Positions 1 through 7,140 of a DNA stretch of 35,991 nucleotides are shown in pieces (the first letter of the stretch is position 1; each line of letters opens with the position of its first letter). The translations under genes and the position numbers were made by a program. The stretch is from assembly GCA_030524585.1 (NCBI GenBank), contig JAUNGJ010000012.1, positions 1 through 35,991 on the forward strand, read 5' to 3'. Origin of the DNA: Eubacteriales bacterium (GTDB taxonomy: Bacteria; Bacillota; Clostridia; Lachnospirales; Lachnospiraceae). The notes under the pieces were generated by a model. It made no database searches, was not told where the DNA came from, and saw only the letters and a list, made by a program, of their open reading frames with translations.

Positions 1-89
1 GATTGGCTGAGAAGAAAGCACAGGTAGCTGGTTCTGGACAGGAACATGAAGTACAGGAAAATACAAAGAAAAATCAGAGGGAAGTATAG
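1..89 (+). CDS. C-terminal tail of an unrecognised gene (cut by window edge)
   Basis: One frame is open from the left edge to a TAG at 87-89 and gives about 28 residues rich in Lys, Gln and Glu. It is followed by a good intrinsic terminator at 129-158, which supports it being the real end of an upstream gene. The tail is too short and too low in complexity to name. It does not resemble a KdpC end, so I do not claim a kdp operon upstream. Confidence 0.4.
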   Translation, partial: LAEKKAQVAGSGQEHEVQENTKKNQREV

Positions 90-128
90 AAAAGTATAGC
101 AAATTTATGGTAGTAGAATAAAGAGTAG

Positions 129-158
129 CAGGGCAAGGAAATTTCCTGCCCTGTTTTT
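129..158 (+). terminator. Intrinsic terminator
   Basis: CAGGGCA pairs with TGCCCTG around a GGAAATTTCC core, with one bulged A, followed by five T (154-158). It ends the upstream transcript and separates it from the kinase gene. Confidence 0.8.
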
Positions 159-201
159 GAGTTTACGAAAAAATTCTTTAAATATAGAATTTTTGTTTCG
201 A

Positions 202-230
202 TGTAAAACAGAGAGAAAATATGGTATACT
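202..230 (+). promoter_or_regulatory. Possible promoter of the sensor kinase gene
   Basis: A TATACT -10 box at 225-230 lies 17 bp after a weak -35 (TGTAAA, 202-207). It is about 37 bp before the preferred kinase start. The TTCTCACA repeats seen before the potassium genes are absent here, so the two-component genes do not appear to share that control. Confidence 0.4.
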
Positions 231-266
231 ATAAAAAGTTTATTGCAAATGAAACGAGGTGTTTTT

Positions 267-1778
267 TTGGACAATCATAAGAAATATGTACTGTGGATTA
301 TTGATATAGCAAAGTTATTGGCAATTGTTTGTGGTGCAACTCTGCTTGGAATATTCTTTGTGAAAGTAGGATTTCCTGAAACAAACATTGTTGTAATCTA
401 TATCTTTGCGGTACTTTTAGTGGCACGTTTTACAAAAGGATATTTTTATGGGATTCTGTCCTCAGTCGTGAGTCTTTTATGTTTTAATTATTTTTTTACG
501 GCACCTTATCATACTCTGGCAGTCAACGATCCGAGCTACATGATAACTTTTTGTATTATGTTGATTACAGCACTGATTACCAGTGCACTTACAACAAAGG
601 AAAAGTTGATGACTATGGAAGCTACCAGGAAAGGTATGGAGAGTCAGACACTCTATATGCTTTCCAGCAAACTTTCTGATGCAGCAGATATCGAAGCTGT
701 GATAAAGATAGCGGCGGAGAGTATGAGCAGATTGTTACAGGTAAATGTAGGATGTATCTATGTAGGAGAGCAGGCAGAACCAATCTATATTCAGCAGCTT
801 GAAAAAGAGCAGCTCCATAGAAGTGTTACAGACGTTGATGAAATCCGTAGAAAATTTACAAATCTACGAACAGAATATCTCGAAAATGAGGAAAACTGGA
901 CCTTTCCAGTCAACGGACAGAACAGACTTTTGGCAGTTATCATGATTGACAGAAAAGTATCAGAAGAAGAACTTTCCTCGAATAAGAAACTGATTCATTC
1001 CATGATTGAAAATATTTCTCTTGCATTGGAACGTATTGAGATTACCATTGAAAGAGTAAGAGACAGACAACGGATGGAACGAGAAAGGGAGAGAGCAAAT
1101 CTTCTCAGAGCAATTTCTCATGATTTGCGCACACCTCTTTCCGGAATTATGGGTTCTGCGGAAATGTTAATGGATATGACCGAAAAGGATGATAATCGCC
1201 AGAAACTTCTAAAAGGCATATATCAGGATGCGGACTGGTTAAAATCATTAGTGGAAAATATATTAAGTTTGACAAGATTGCAGGATGGAAAGATATTAGT
1301 ACATAAAGAAATGGAGGCACTGGAAGAGGTTATTGCATGTGCGGTGGCACATATAGAAAAAAATTATCCAGACAGGGAAATACAGGTTGAGATACCGGAA
1401 GATTTTAGAATGGTTCCCATGGATGCAAAGCTGATTGAACAGGTAATCACTAATCTGTTGGATAATGCGGTAAAGCATACTACCTGTGAGGAGGCAATTA
1501 CAGTCTGTGTAAGCTATTTGCCTGACAAGGCACAGGTAACAGTCAAGGACGAAGGAGAAGGGATTGCGAAAGAGGATGAAGGGAATCTGTTCCAGATTTT
1601 TTATACCTCAAAGACAAGAGCTGCCGATGTCAGAAAGGGGATTGGACTTGGACTTACAATCTGCGAAACAGTTGTGAATGCCCACGGAGGAACGATTACT
1701 GGAAGAAACAGGGAAGATGGTAAGGGTGCTGAGTTTATCTTTACACTGCCATTAGAAAGAAAGGAAGAAAGCCAATGA
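267..1778 (+). CDS. KdpD-like sensor histidine kinase (DUF4118 membrane domain, no N-terminal KdpD domain)
   Basis: Membrane sensor kinase, about 503 aa. The first ~110 residues form hydrophobic segments of the DUF4118 (KdpD four-helix) type. A GAF-like region and a coiled stretch follow, then HisKA with the H-box SHDLRTPLSG (His about residue 285), and HATPase with the N-box LLDNAVKH (Asn about 400), DEGEGI and GIGLGL. The N-terminal KdpD and USP domains of full KdpD (~900 aa) are absent, so the kinase keeps only the membrane and transmitter parts. The frame is open back to TTG 243, but TTG 267 is preferred because a CGAGGTG ribosome binding site precedes it at suitable spacing. The stop overlaps the next ATG (ATGA), so the kinase and regulator are translationally coupled. 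Its neighbours suggest potassium, turgor or cation sensing; the ligand is inferred. Confidence 0.93.
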   Translation: MDNHKKYVLWIIDIAKLLAIVCGATLLGIFFVKVGFPETNIVVIYIFAVLLVARFTKGYFYGILSSVVSLLCFNYFFTAPYHTLAVNDPSYMITFCIMLITALITSALTTKEKLMTMEATRKGMESQTLYMLSSKLSDAADIEAVIKIAAESMSRLLQVNVGCIYVGEQAEPIYIQQLEKEQLHRSVTDVDEIRRKFTNLRTEYLENEENWTFPVNGQNRLLAVIMIDRKVSEEELSSNKKLIHSMIENISLALERIEITIERVRDRQRMERERERANLLRAISHDLRTPLSGIMGSAEMLMDMTEKDDNRQKLLKGIYQDADWLKSLVENILSLTRLQDGKILVHKEMEALEEVIACAVAHIEKNYPDREIQVEIPEDFRMVPMDAKLIEQVITNLLDNAVKHTTCEEAITVCVSYLPDKAQVTVKDEGEGIAKEDEGNLFQIFYTSKTRAADVRKGIGLGLTICETVVNAHGGTITGRNREDGKGAEFIFTLPLERKEESQ

Positions 1779-2488
1779 TTCAGGAAAAAATACTCGTGGT
1801 AGAAGATGACATACAAATTCAGAATTTTATGATATATACACTTGAAAATGCCGGATTTGAAGTTGCGGCGGTGCCTAGTGGAAAAGAAGCGATTGAATGT
1901 ATGATAAGAAAAGACATAGACTTAATCCTGCTTGATCTGGGACTGCCGGATATGGACGGCATGGATGTTTTACACAAAGTCAGGGAATGGTCTGGTGTGC
2001 CAATTATTATCGTATCAGCAAGGGACCAGGATAAAGAAAAGGTAACTGCTCTTGACGATGGGGCAGATGATTATTTGACCAAGCCTTTTTCCGCTACAGA
2101 GCTGATGGCAAGAATCCGAGTTGCCTTAAGACATTATTACCGGATGAATCAAAAGGAAGAGGTAGAAAAACCTGACGATGCTGTTTACACCAATGGAGAA
2201 ATTTGTTTGGATAATGGAAAACATATGGTATATAAAAGCGGACAGGAGATACATCTGACGCCAATGGAATATAACCTTTTGTATCTTTTTATGAGAAACC
2301 CGGGTAAAGTGCTGACATACCATACAATCCTTCAAAAAATCTGGGGAGATGGTTATGGTGAGGATACACAGGTCTTACGTTCTGTGATGGCATCAACCAG
2401 AAGAAAGATTGAGAATAATCCTGCAAAACCGGAGTATATACTGACAGAAATCGGTATTGGTTACCGTATGAGAGAAAGAGACAAATAA
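1775..2488 (+). CDS. kdpE: KdpE-like OmpR-family response regulator
   Basis: Cytoplasmic transcription regulator, 237 aa. The receiver domain (about 1-120) has acidic residues VVEDD near the start, the phospho-acceptor Asp54 in LILLDLGLPD, and the conserved Lys in LTKPFSA. The C-terminal winged helix (about 140-235) shows the OmpR/PhoB pattern LTPMEYNLLYLF followed by a recognition-helix region RSVMASTRRKIE and a GIGYRM wing. It overlaps the kinase stop by 4 bp. OmpR-family dimers bind direct repeats about 11 bp apart, and such repeats sit in front of the downstream TPR and trkA genes, so this protein is the obvious candidate to bind them (inference). The symbol rests on similarity and pairing with a KdpD-like kinase; no kdpFABC genes are in view. 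Confidence 0.93.
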   Translation: MIQEKILVVEDDIQIQNFMIYTLENAGFEVAAVPSGKEAIECMIRKDIDLILLDLGLPDMDGMDVLHKVREWSGVPIIIVSARDQDKEKVTALDDGADDYLTKPFSATELMARIRVALRHYYRMNQKEEVEKPDDAVYTNGEICLDNGKHMVYKSGQEIHLTPMEYNLLYLFMRNPGKVLTYHTILQKIWGDGYGEDTQVLRSVMASTRRKIENNPAKPEYILTEIGIGYRMRERDK

Positions 2489-2507
2489 AGAGAAGGCAGG
2501 GATTTTC

Positions 2508-3380
2508 ATGCAAGATACAGATGTTTCATCTTTTTTTGCTGTTATGAGCACAGCAGAATTTCGGGAAAGAAAAGAGGAATTTACTTATCAAAAGGAGATG
2601 CTGCACAGTCTTGGTTCTATTCGATACTGTAAGGCAGAGCTGTTTAAAGATTGCATTCTCGGTACAATCCGGCTTCCACAAAAGAATGAACAGAAAAAGG
2701 CACAGCTTTCATTTGGATTCTATTTGACAGGCAGGAAAGTGTTTTTTGTCGAAGATGAAGGAAAATTGAAGGCATGGATAGAAAAGCAGACGGAGATGTT
2801 TCAGGAAGTTGATACACCGAAACAGTTGTTGTTACGGATTATGGAGCATATGATAGAAGAGGATACATTGTATTTTTCGCATATGGAGTCTGAACTGGAC
2901 AAGCTGGAAGAGGAAATAAGCGGGGGAGCAGGAAGGAATAATAATTTTTTTACATCACTGACAAAGCATAGGCAAAAACTTTCTGAGTTTAATATTTATT
3001 ATGAACAGTTGATAGACATTGGAGAATTGTTCAGTACCTGTGATTTTTATCGATCTGAACAGGATACACAAGGTTGGGACAGATTTATGCACCGTGTGGA
3101 ACGATTGCAAAATCATGTACATCTTCTTCGTGAAAATGTGCTCCAGATACGTGAACTGTATCAATCAATGCAGGATGCACGTCAAAATAAAATTATGGTT
3201 GTAATTACCATTGTCACAACTATTTTTCTTCCACTTACATTGATTACAGGCTGGTATGGAATGAATTTTGTCTACATGCCGGAGTTGCAATGGCGGTATG
3301 GATATTTGGCTGTGATAATGATATCATTGGTTATTGTAATAGCAGAAATCATATATTTTAAAAAGAAAAAATTCTTTTAA
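2508..3380 (+). CDS. corA: CorA-family divalent cation (Mg2+/Co2+) channel
   Basis: Membrane channel, 290 aa. A large acidic, mostly helical N-terminal cytoplasmic domain precedes two C-terminal membrane helices. The signature Gly-Met-Asn lies in WYGMNF (Gly about residue 251), at the end of the first helix, where it forms the pore mouth. The protein ends in a Lys-rich tail after the second helix, as in CorA pentamers. It starts 19 bp after the regulator stop and shares its transcript, which ends at the terminator at 3386-3434. Family members carry Mg2+, Co2+ or Zn2+; substrate is not decided by sequence. Its presence in a potassium locus suggests joint control of cation balance. Confidence 0.9.
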   Translation: MQDTDVSSFFAVMSTAEFRERKEEFTYQKEMLHSLGSIRYCKAELFKDCILGTIRLPQKNEQKKAQLSFGFYLTGRKVFFVEDEGKLKAWIEKQTEMFQEVDTPKQLLLRIMEHMIEEDTLYFSHMESELDKLEEEISGGAGRNNNFFTSLTKHRQKLSEFNIYYEQLIDIGELFSTCDFYRSEQDTQGWDRFMHRVERLQNHVHLLRENVLQIRELYQSMQDARQNKIMVVITIVTTIFLPLTLITGWYGMNFVYMPELQWRYGYLAVIMISLVIVIAEIIYFKKKKFF

Positions 3381-3385
3381 TCTTA

Positions 3386-3434
3386 AAAAGCAGATAATCT
3401 TAAAATAATATGTTTTAAGGTTATCTGCTTTTTT
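3386..3434 (+). terminator. Intrinsic terminator after corA
   Basis: A long hairpin pairs AAAAGCAGATAA with TTATCTGCTTTT and CTTAAAA with TTTTAAG, and runs into six T. It closes the kinase-regulator-corA transcript. The first direct repeat of the next promoter overlaps its T-tract. Confidence 0.85.
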
Positions 3435-3527
3435 CACATCATTTTTACACATGGTTACCATTCTCACAGAATTCTCACATGGCATAAGGCAATTCCCACA
3501 CTATTCTGACAAGGAACAAATTATAAT
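3431..3527 (+). promoter_or_regulatory. Promoter with three pairs of 11-bp-phased direct repeats (probable response-regulator operator)
   Basis: Octamers close to TTCTCACA occur at 3431 (TTTTCACA), 3442 (TTTTTACA), 3461, 3472 (both exact), 3493 (TTCCCACA) and 3504 (TTCTGACA). Within each pair the spacing is 11 bp; between pairs it is 30-32 bp. A perfect TATAAT lies at 3522-3527, 18 bp from the start of the last octamer, and no TTGACA-like -35 is present. This is the layout of an activator-dependent promoter bound by an OmpR/PhoB-type dimer at the -35 position. The neighbouring KdpE-like protein is the inferred binder. Confidence 0.7.
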
Positions 3528-3554
3528 ACAGGTAAAGCAAAGGAGGAATGCGAA

Positions 3555-3911
3555 ATGAGTCATACGTTGGAAGAAAGATGCAGGCAGTTGATGATACAAA
3601 GAAAATTTGAACAATGTCAGAAAGAAATAGAAACAGCCATGGCAGAAAATCCTCATTGTGCAATTCCGCATAATTTGATGGGGATTTTATTGGAGAAGGA
3701 ATCCAACCATGTACTTGCCATGAAGCATTTTCGTGCTGCTTATGCGCTGGATCCTACTTATGTTCCTGCACGGTATAACATGGACCAGTATGCGCAGATG
3801 TATCCGACAGGAAAATGTGCCTTTACGGAAGAGGATTGTCCGGTTGAAAATGATCAGCAGTTCGAATTGGTCTATGATGAGCATCATGTTGGTCATTTGG
3901 TACGAAAGTAA
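3555..3911 (+). CDS. Small TPR-containing protein of the potassium locus
   Basis: Cytoplasmic protein, 118 aa, with no signal peptide or membrane segment. Two tetratricopeptide-like repeats span about residues 5-75: QCQKEIETAMAENP followed by AIPHNLMGILLE, then AMKHFRAAYALDP followed by ARYNMDQ. A short acidic C-terminal tail has two Cys and no clear motif. TPRs bind other proteins, so it may be an adaptor or regulator of the Trk system, but the sequence shows no specific role. AAAGGAGG precedes the ATG. It is the first gene behind the repeat-containing promoter, and a second, similar promoter separates it from trkA. Confidence 0.8.
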   Translation: MSHTLEERCRQLMIQRKFEQCQKEIETAMAENPHCAIPHNLMGILLEKESNHVLAMKHFRAAYALDPTYVPARYNMDQYAQMYPTGKCAFTEEDCPVENDQQFELVYDEHHVGHLVRK

Positions 3912-3927
3912 AGATGTTGACAAAAAA

Positions 3928-3962
3928 CTCTCATAACATTCCGACAGCAGAAAAATTCTAAT
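3928..3962 (+). promoter_or_regulatory. Second, matching activator-type promoter before trkA
   Basis: CTCTCATA (3928) and TTCCGACA (3939) are 11 bp apart. The second is followed, again at 18 bp, by a -10 box TCTAAT (3957-3962) and the same ATACAG. The segment from 3939 to the ribosome binding site matches that from 3504 at most positions, so the two promoters look like duplicated or co-selected targets of the same regulator. Confidence 0.6.
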
Positions 3963-3991
3963 ACAGACAGAAATCAAAGGAGGATAAGCCT

Positions 3992-4423
3992 ATGGAAAAA
4001 AGCTATACAATTATTGCAGGTAGTGGGCGTTTAGGAGCAAGCATTGCAGGTAAGTTATCAGAGCAAAAAAAAGATGTTATGATTATTGACCGTGACAAGA
4101 CGGCTTTTCGTAAATTGCCTATATCTTTTGGAGGATTGACGCTGGTTGCAAGTGTAACAGATTTGGAAAGACTGAAAGCAGCAGAAATAGATAAGGCAAC
4201 AGTATTTATTGCGGTGACAGATGATGACTGCACAAATATTTGTGCAGCGCAAATTGCTAAAAAGGTATTTCATATAGAAAAGGTGGTAGCACGAATTTAT
4301 GACGAAGAAAAAATACCTCTCGTAACGGGAATGGAAATTGATACAATTTGTCCGACCAGGTTATCCGAGAAAGAAATTGCTGATTATATTCAGATAGGAG
4401 GACGGGATTATGTGGGTAAATAA
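3992..4423 (+). CDS. trkA: TrkA-type NAD-binding (RCK_N) protein, single domain
   Basis: Cytoplasmic regulatory subunit of a Trk/Ktr potassium channel, 143 aa. It is a lone RCK_N Rossmann domain. The dinucleotide-binding glycines are intact (IIAGSGRLGASIA, about residues 7-19), and the acidic residues IIDRDK end the second strand. The C-terminal RCK_C ligand domain found in KtrA or in each TrkA half is missing. The second RCK protein begins inside its last codons (14-bp overlap), so the two are probably made in equal amounts and assemble together, as the two halves of E. coli TrkA do in one chain. AAAGGAGG lies before the ATG. Confidence 0.88.
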   Translation: MEKSYTIIAGSGRLGASIAGKLSEQKKDVMIIDRDKTAFRKLPISFGGLTLVASVTDLERLKAAEIDKATVFIAVTDDDCTNICAAQIAKKVFHIEKVVARIYDEEKIPLVTGMEIDTICPTRLSEKEIADYIQIGGRDYVGK

Positions 4424-5093
4424 AAAGAAAAAAAAGAGTATTTTGATAGTAGGAGGATTTCATGAAGCCAGATCGCTTGCTAATTCGCTCCTCGAAAAAG
4501 ATTATCGTGTAACTGTAGTCAATAAAAATTATGCAGATTGTGAAAAACTTGCAGAGATTAATAAACTGAATGTGATATATGGAGATGGAAGTAAAAAATT
4601 CATATTGGAGGATGCTGATGCAGCATCATGTCAGGTGGCGATTGCTTTAACCGGAAGCGATGAAACAAATTTGATCATCTGTGAAATGTGTAAGGAATTT
4701 TTCCATGTGGAAAAGACGGTTTCCATGTTAAATGATCCGTCCAAAACAGATTTTTTTTACCAGATGGGAATTGACCGGGTGGTATGTGCATTAAACATGA
4801 TTACCAATATTATGGAAGAAAATGCCCTTATGGATGAAATGATGAAAATGATTCCGCTTGAGGAGGGAAGGCTTCACATTGCAGAGACGGCAATCTTACA
4901 TAATTCTACTCTAATAGGGAAGAAGCTATGGGAACTAAATCTTCCGAAAGAGATTATTATCGGCTGTATTTTAAGAGGCGATCAGAGTTTGATTCCAAGA
5001 GGTGATACCAGTGTAAAAGAGGGAGATATACTGCTCATGATCACTTCAGACAAGCAAAAACTGAACGCTGTAAAGGAGTTGACGAAAAGTTGA
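4410..5093 (+). CDS. trkA: TrkA-type RCK_N + RCK_C protein with degenerate nucleotide loop
   Basis: Cytoplasmic gating subunit, 227 aa. An RCK_N Rossmann fold (about 8-130) is followed by an RCK_C domain (about 145-225; NSTLIGKKLWELNLP, then GDILLMITSD). The nucleotide loop reads VGGFHEARSLA in place of GxGxxG, so this subunit may not bind NAD(H) in the usual way; the preceding RCK protein keeps the intact loop. The pair thus splits the labour: one nucleotide-binding subunit, one carrying the effector domain (inference). AGGAGG precedes the start inside the upstream gene. The stop overlaps the TTG start of trkH. Confidence 0.88.
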   Translation: MWVNKKKKKSILIVGGFHEARSLANSLLEKDYRVTVVNKNYADCEKLAEINKLNVIYGDGSKKFILEDADAASCQVAIALTGSDETNLIICEMCKEFFHVEKTVSMLNDPSKTDFFYQMGIDRVVCALNMITNIMEENALMDEMMKMIPLEEGRLHIAETAILHNSTLIGKKLWELNLPKEIIIGCILRGDQSLIPRGDTSVKEGDILLMITSDKQKLNAVKELTKS

Positions 5094-6517
5094 TTATTCA
5101 TGAAAAGACTTCTATTTCAGGCAATTCAATTGCCGGTAAGATGATGGTACTGGAAGGTATAATATTATTTGTTCCGCTCATCGTGATTCCATTCTATCCC
5201 GGAGAAGCCAAGTTGTCTGTTATTTTTTTGATACCCGCATGTTTGTCTGTTATGGCAGGTTTGTTTGTATGCCGTTATGGGAAGCAGATTGGTAATAGCA
5301 GTCGTCTTGTTGTATTTTCATGGTTTTATGGAATTCTTCTGGCTGCGGTTCCGTTTCTTATGTATGGAGATGTCACACCTGTGCAGGCTCTGTTTGAATC
5401 GGTCAGTGGTTTTACTACAACCGGGCTTTCTGTGCTTGATGTAGAAAAACTTCCGCATACATTCTTGTTTTACAGGGCATTTTTGCAATATGTAGGTGGT
5501 CTTGGGTTTATTATGACAATGCTTCTTTTCGTGCAGGAAAAGGATTCTGCGGTTTTATATCAGGCAGAAGGGCATCCGGACAGGCTGATGCCGGGTATAG
5601 GAAAAACGGCAAAGGTAATTGGCACCATGTATGGATTCTTCCTGTTAATTGGTACAGTATTTTATACTATATTTGGAATGCCGTTTTTTGACAGTGTTGT
5701 ACATACTATGTGTGCATTATCTACAGGTGGATTTTCTAATAGAATGGACAGTATTGGATACTATAACTCGTTGCCAATTGAATGTATTACTGTTATTTTG
5801 ATGTTAATTGGTACAACAAATTTTTCGTTGCTTCTTCTGCTGTTTAAGGGTAGAATCAGGGATTTTTGCAAGTCAAGTGAAATGCGTTTTTTAGGAGGGC
5901 TTATTTTAATTACTATCCCTATCCTATCGGGATTTTTGGTAGCAGGAGGAAAAACGATAGGAGAAGGAGTACGTCTCTCAATATTCAATGCATTTTCTGC
6001 ATTGTCGACAACTGGGTATGCAACCGGTAGTTTCAGTGACTGGTCAGAGAGTGCTCTTGCAGTCATGATTCTTCTTATGGTAATTGGTGGAGGATTAGGC
6101 TCCACTGCGGGTGGAATAAAACTGGCACGTGTGTGTATTTTAATGAAGAATCTTGTTCGGAATGTACGAAAAAAGATGGTGCCGGATAGAACTGTCCTAC
6201 TTACCTATTATCACAGGGGAACAGAAAAAGAATTGTTAGAGAATGAACAGATAGAGGAGGCATCAACTTATGCAGGATGTTATGTATTGATTTATATATT
6301 AGGTACAGTGCTTTTAACCTTTTTCTCTGGGTGTACTTTGGTCCAGGGCGCATTTGAATTTGCATCGTCTCTTGGAACCGTAGGGCTTTCTATCGGAGTA
6401 ACAAATTCCAACACTTCGACAATATGTCTTTTAATTGAAATTGTAGGAATGGTTTTAGGAAGGCTAGAAATATTTGTAATCTTCAAGGCGTTAAAAAAAT
6501 ATAAGGAAAAAAGTTGA
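5090..6517 (+). CDS. trkH: TrkH/KtrB-family potassium channel subunit
   Basis: Membrane pore of a Trk-type K+ uptake system, 475 aa, within the usual 440-490 range. The four M-P-M pore loops can be seen: SGFTTTGLS (about residue 107), LSTGGFSN (about 210), LSTTGYAT (about 305) and LGTVGLSIG (about 428), each with the selectivity-filter glycine. The start is a TTG that overlaps the preceding TGA (TTGA), with GGAG about 12 bp upstream; no ATG is near enough to replace it. It closes the TPR-trkA-trkA-trkH operon and is followed by a terminator. K+ or Na+ dependence cannot be read from the sequence. Confidence 0.95.
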   Translation: MIIHEKTSISGNSIAGKMMVLEGIILFVPLIVIPFYPGEAKLSVIFLIPACLSVMAGLFVCRYGKQIGNSSRLVVFSWFYGILLAAVPFLMYGDVTPVQALFESVSGFTTTGLSVLDVEKLPHTFLFYRAFLQYVGGLGFIMTMLLFVQEKDSAVLYQAEGHPDRLMPGIGKTAKVIGTMYGFFLLIGTVFYTIFGMPFFDSVVHTMCALSTGGFSNRMDSIGYYNSLPIECITVILMLIGTTNFSLLLLLFKGRIRDFCKSSEMRFLGGLILITIPILSGFLVAGGKTIGEGVRLSIFNAFSALSTTGYATGSFSDWSESALAVMILLMVIGGGLGSTAGGIKLARVCILMKNLVRNVRKKMVPDRTVLLTYYHRGTEKELLENEQIEEASTYAGCYVLIYILGTVLLTFFSGCTLVQGAFEFASSLGTVGLSIGVTNSNTSTICLLIEIVGMVLGRLEIFVIFKALKKYKEKS

Positions 6518-6527
6518 ATGGAGCTAA

Positions 6528-6572
6528 AAGAAAACCAATAGCTTCGTATGAATTGATTCTATTGGTTTTCTT
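6528..6572. terminator. Bidirectional terminator between trkH and the XRE gene
   Basis: AAGAAAACCAATAG and CTATTGGTTTTCTT form a 14-bp perfect stem with A-rich and T-rich flanks, so it works from both sides. It overlaps the stop codon of the convergent XRE gene. Confidence 0.8.
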
Positions 6573-6918
6573 AAAGAGTTGGATTGCCTTGTTTTCGCAG
6601 TAAATCAAGCATATAACGAACCATAGGTAATAGATTATTGGCTTCCTGCTCCGTGCAGTCATTTAACGTGGCTTGGAGCTTTTGAAGGCTAGGTGACTGA
6701 TTCTCTTTGTCTGGATAGAAAATTCTATCAGATGGTATTTTCAAATATGTAATTAAAGGATAAAGCACCTCAAATTTTGGATTGCCACGCCCAGCCTCAA
6801 TGTTCAGTATGGTGCGTTGATCCAGATTAAGAATTTCTGCCAGCTTTTCCTGTGAAAGACTGAGTTCTGTTCGGTATTCACGTACTGCGTTGGCAAGATT
6901 TTGTTTTATATCCTGCAT
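6571..6918 (-). CDS. XRE-family HTH transcriptional regulator
   Basis: DNA-binding protein, 115 aa. The N-terminal helix-turn-helix (about 8-65) has the Cro/XRE pattern LSLSQEKLAEILNLDQRTILNIE followed by GRGNPKFEVLYPLITYL. The rest is helical, possibly a dimerisation region. A GAGGTG ribosome binding site lies 7 bp before the ATG. Regulators of this size often sit at the edge of integrative elements in Clostridia, and the neighbouring relaxase, mobC and integrase genes suggest that it controls the element. It could instead belong to the potassium locus; its target is unknown. Confidence 0.88.
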   Translation of the reverse strand: MQDIKQNLANAVREYRTELSLSQEKLAEILNLDQRTILNIEAGRGNPKFEVLYPLITYLKIPSDRIFYPDKENQSPSLQKLQATLNDCTEQEANNLLPMVRYMLDLLRKQGNPTL

Positions 6919-7017
6919 TGTAATTCACCTCGATAGTAGTTTACATTACACATCGGCAGGAGTGAATTGCATTAGAATACAGAGCGAATATGGAGTACAG
7001 TACATGATAAAACGAAG

Positions 7018-7131
7018 GTGGAAAATACGAGGAAAAAAGAATATCAGTATAAAAAGCAGCAAGAGCTTACTACACATATCAAGGTGTATCGTAATGAAGT
7101 AAAAAACTTCAATGCGATACACCTTTTTTAG
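7018..7131 (+). CDS. Possible small leader-type ORF ending inside a terminator
   Basis: A GTG at 7018 opens a 37-codon frame that is Lys/Glu/Gln-rich and reads through the hairpin at 7081-7129, with its TAG just after the T-tract. The upstream frame is open to about 6976 without an ATG. An ORF that ends exactly with a terminator resembles leader peptides controlling attenuation, but no gene follows on this strand. The ribosome binding site (CGAAGG) overlaps the start and is poor. It may also be the remnant of a lost cargo gene. Confidence 0.2.
   Translation: MENTRKKEYQYKKQQELTTHIKVYRNEVKNFNAIHLF
7081..7129 (+). terminator. Strong intrinsic terminator
   Basis: AAGGTGTATCG pairs with CGATACACCTT, and inside it TGAAGT pairs with ACTTCA; six T follow (7124-7129). 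The T-tract is on the plus side, so it stops rightward transcripts rather than the leftward relaxase transcript, although no clear plus-strand gene precedes it. Confidence 0.75.
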
Positions 7132-7140
7132 TGGGCAAAA

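Noticed and set aside
160-242. TTCTCACA-type operator before the sensor kinase (autoregulation)
   Set aside because: No octamer with the 11-bp pairing or the 18-bp distance to the -10 was found there.
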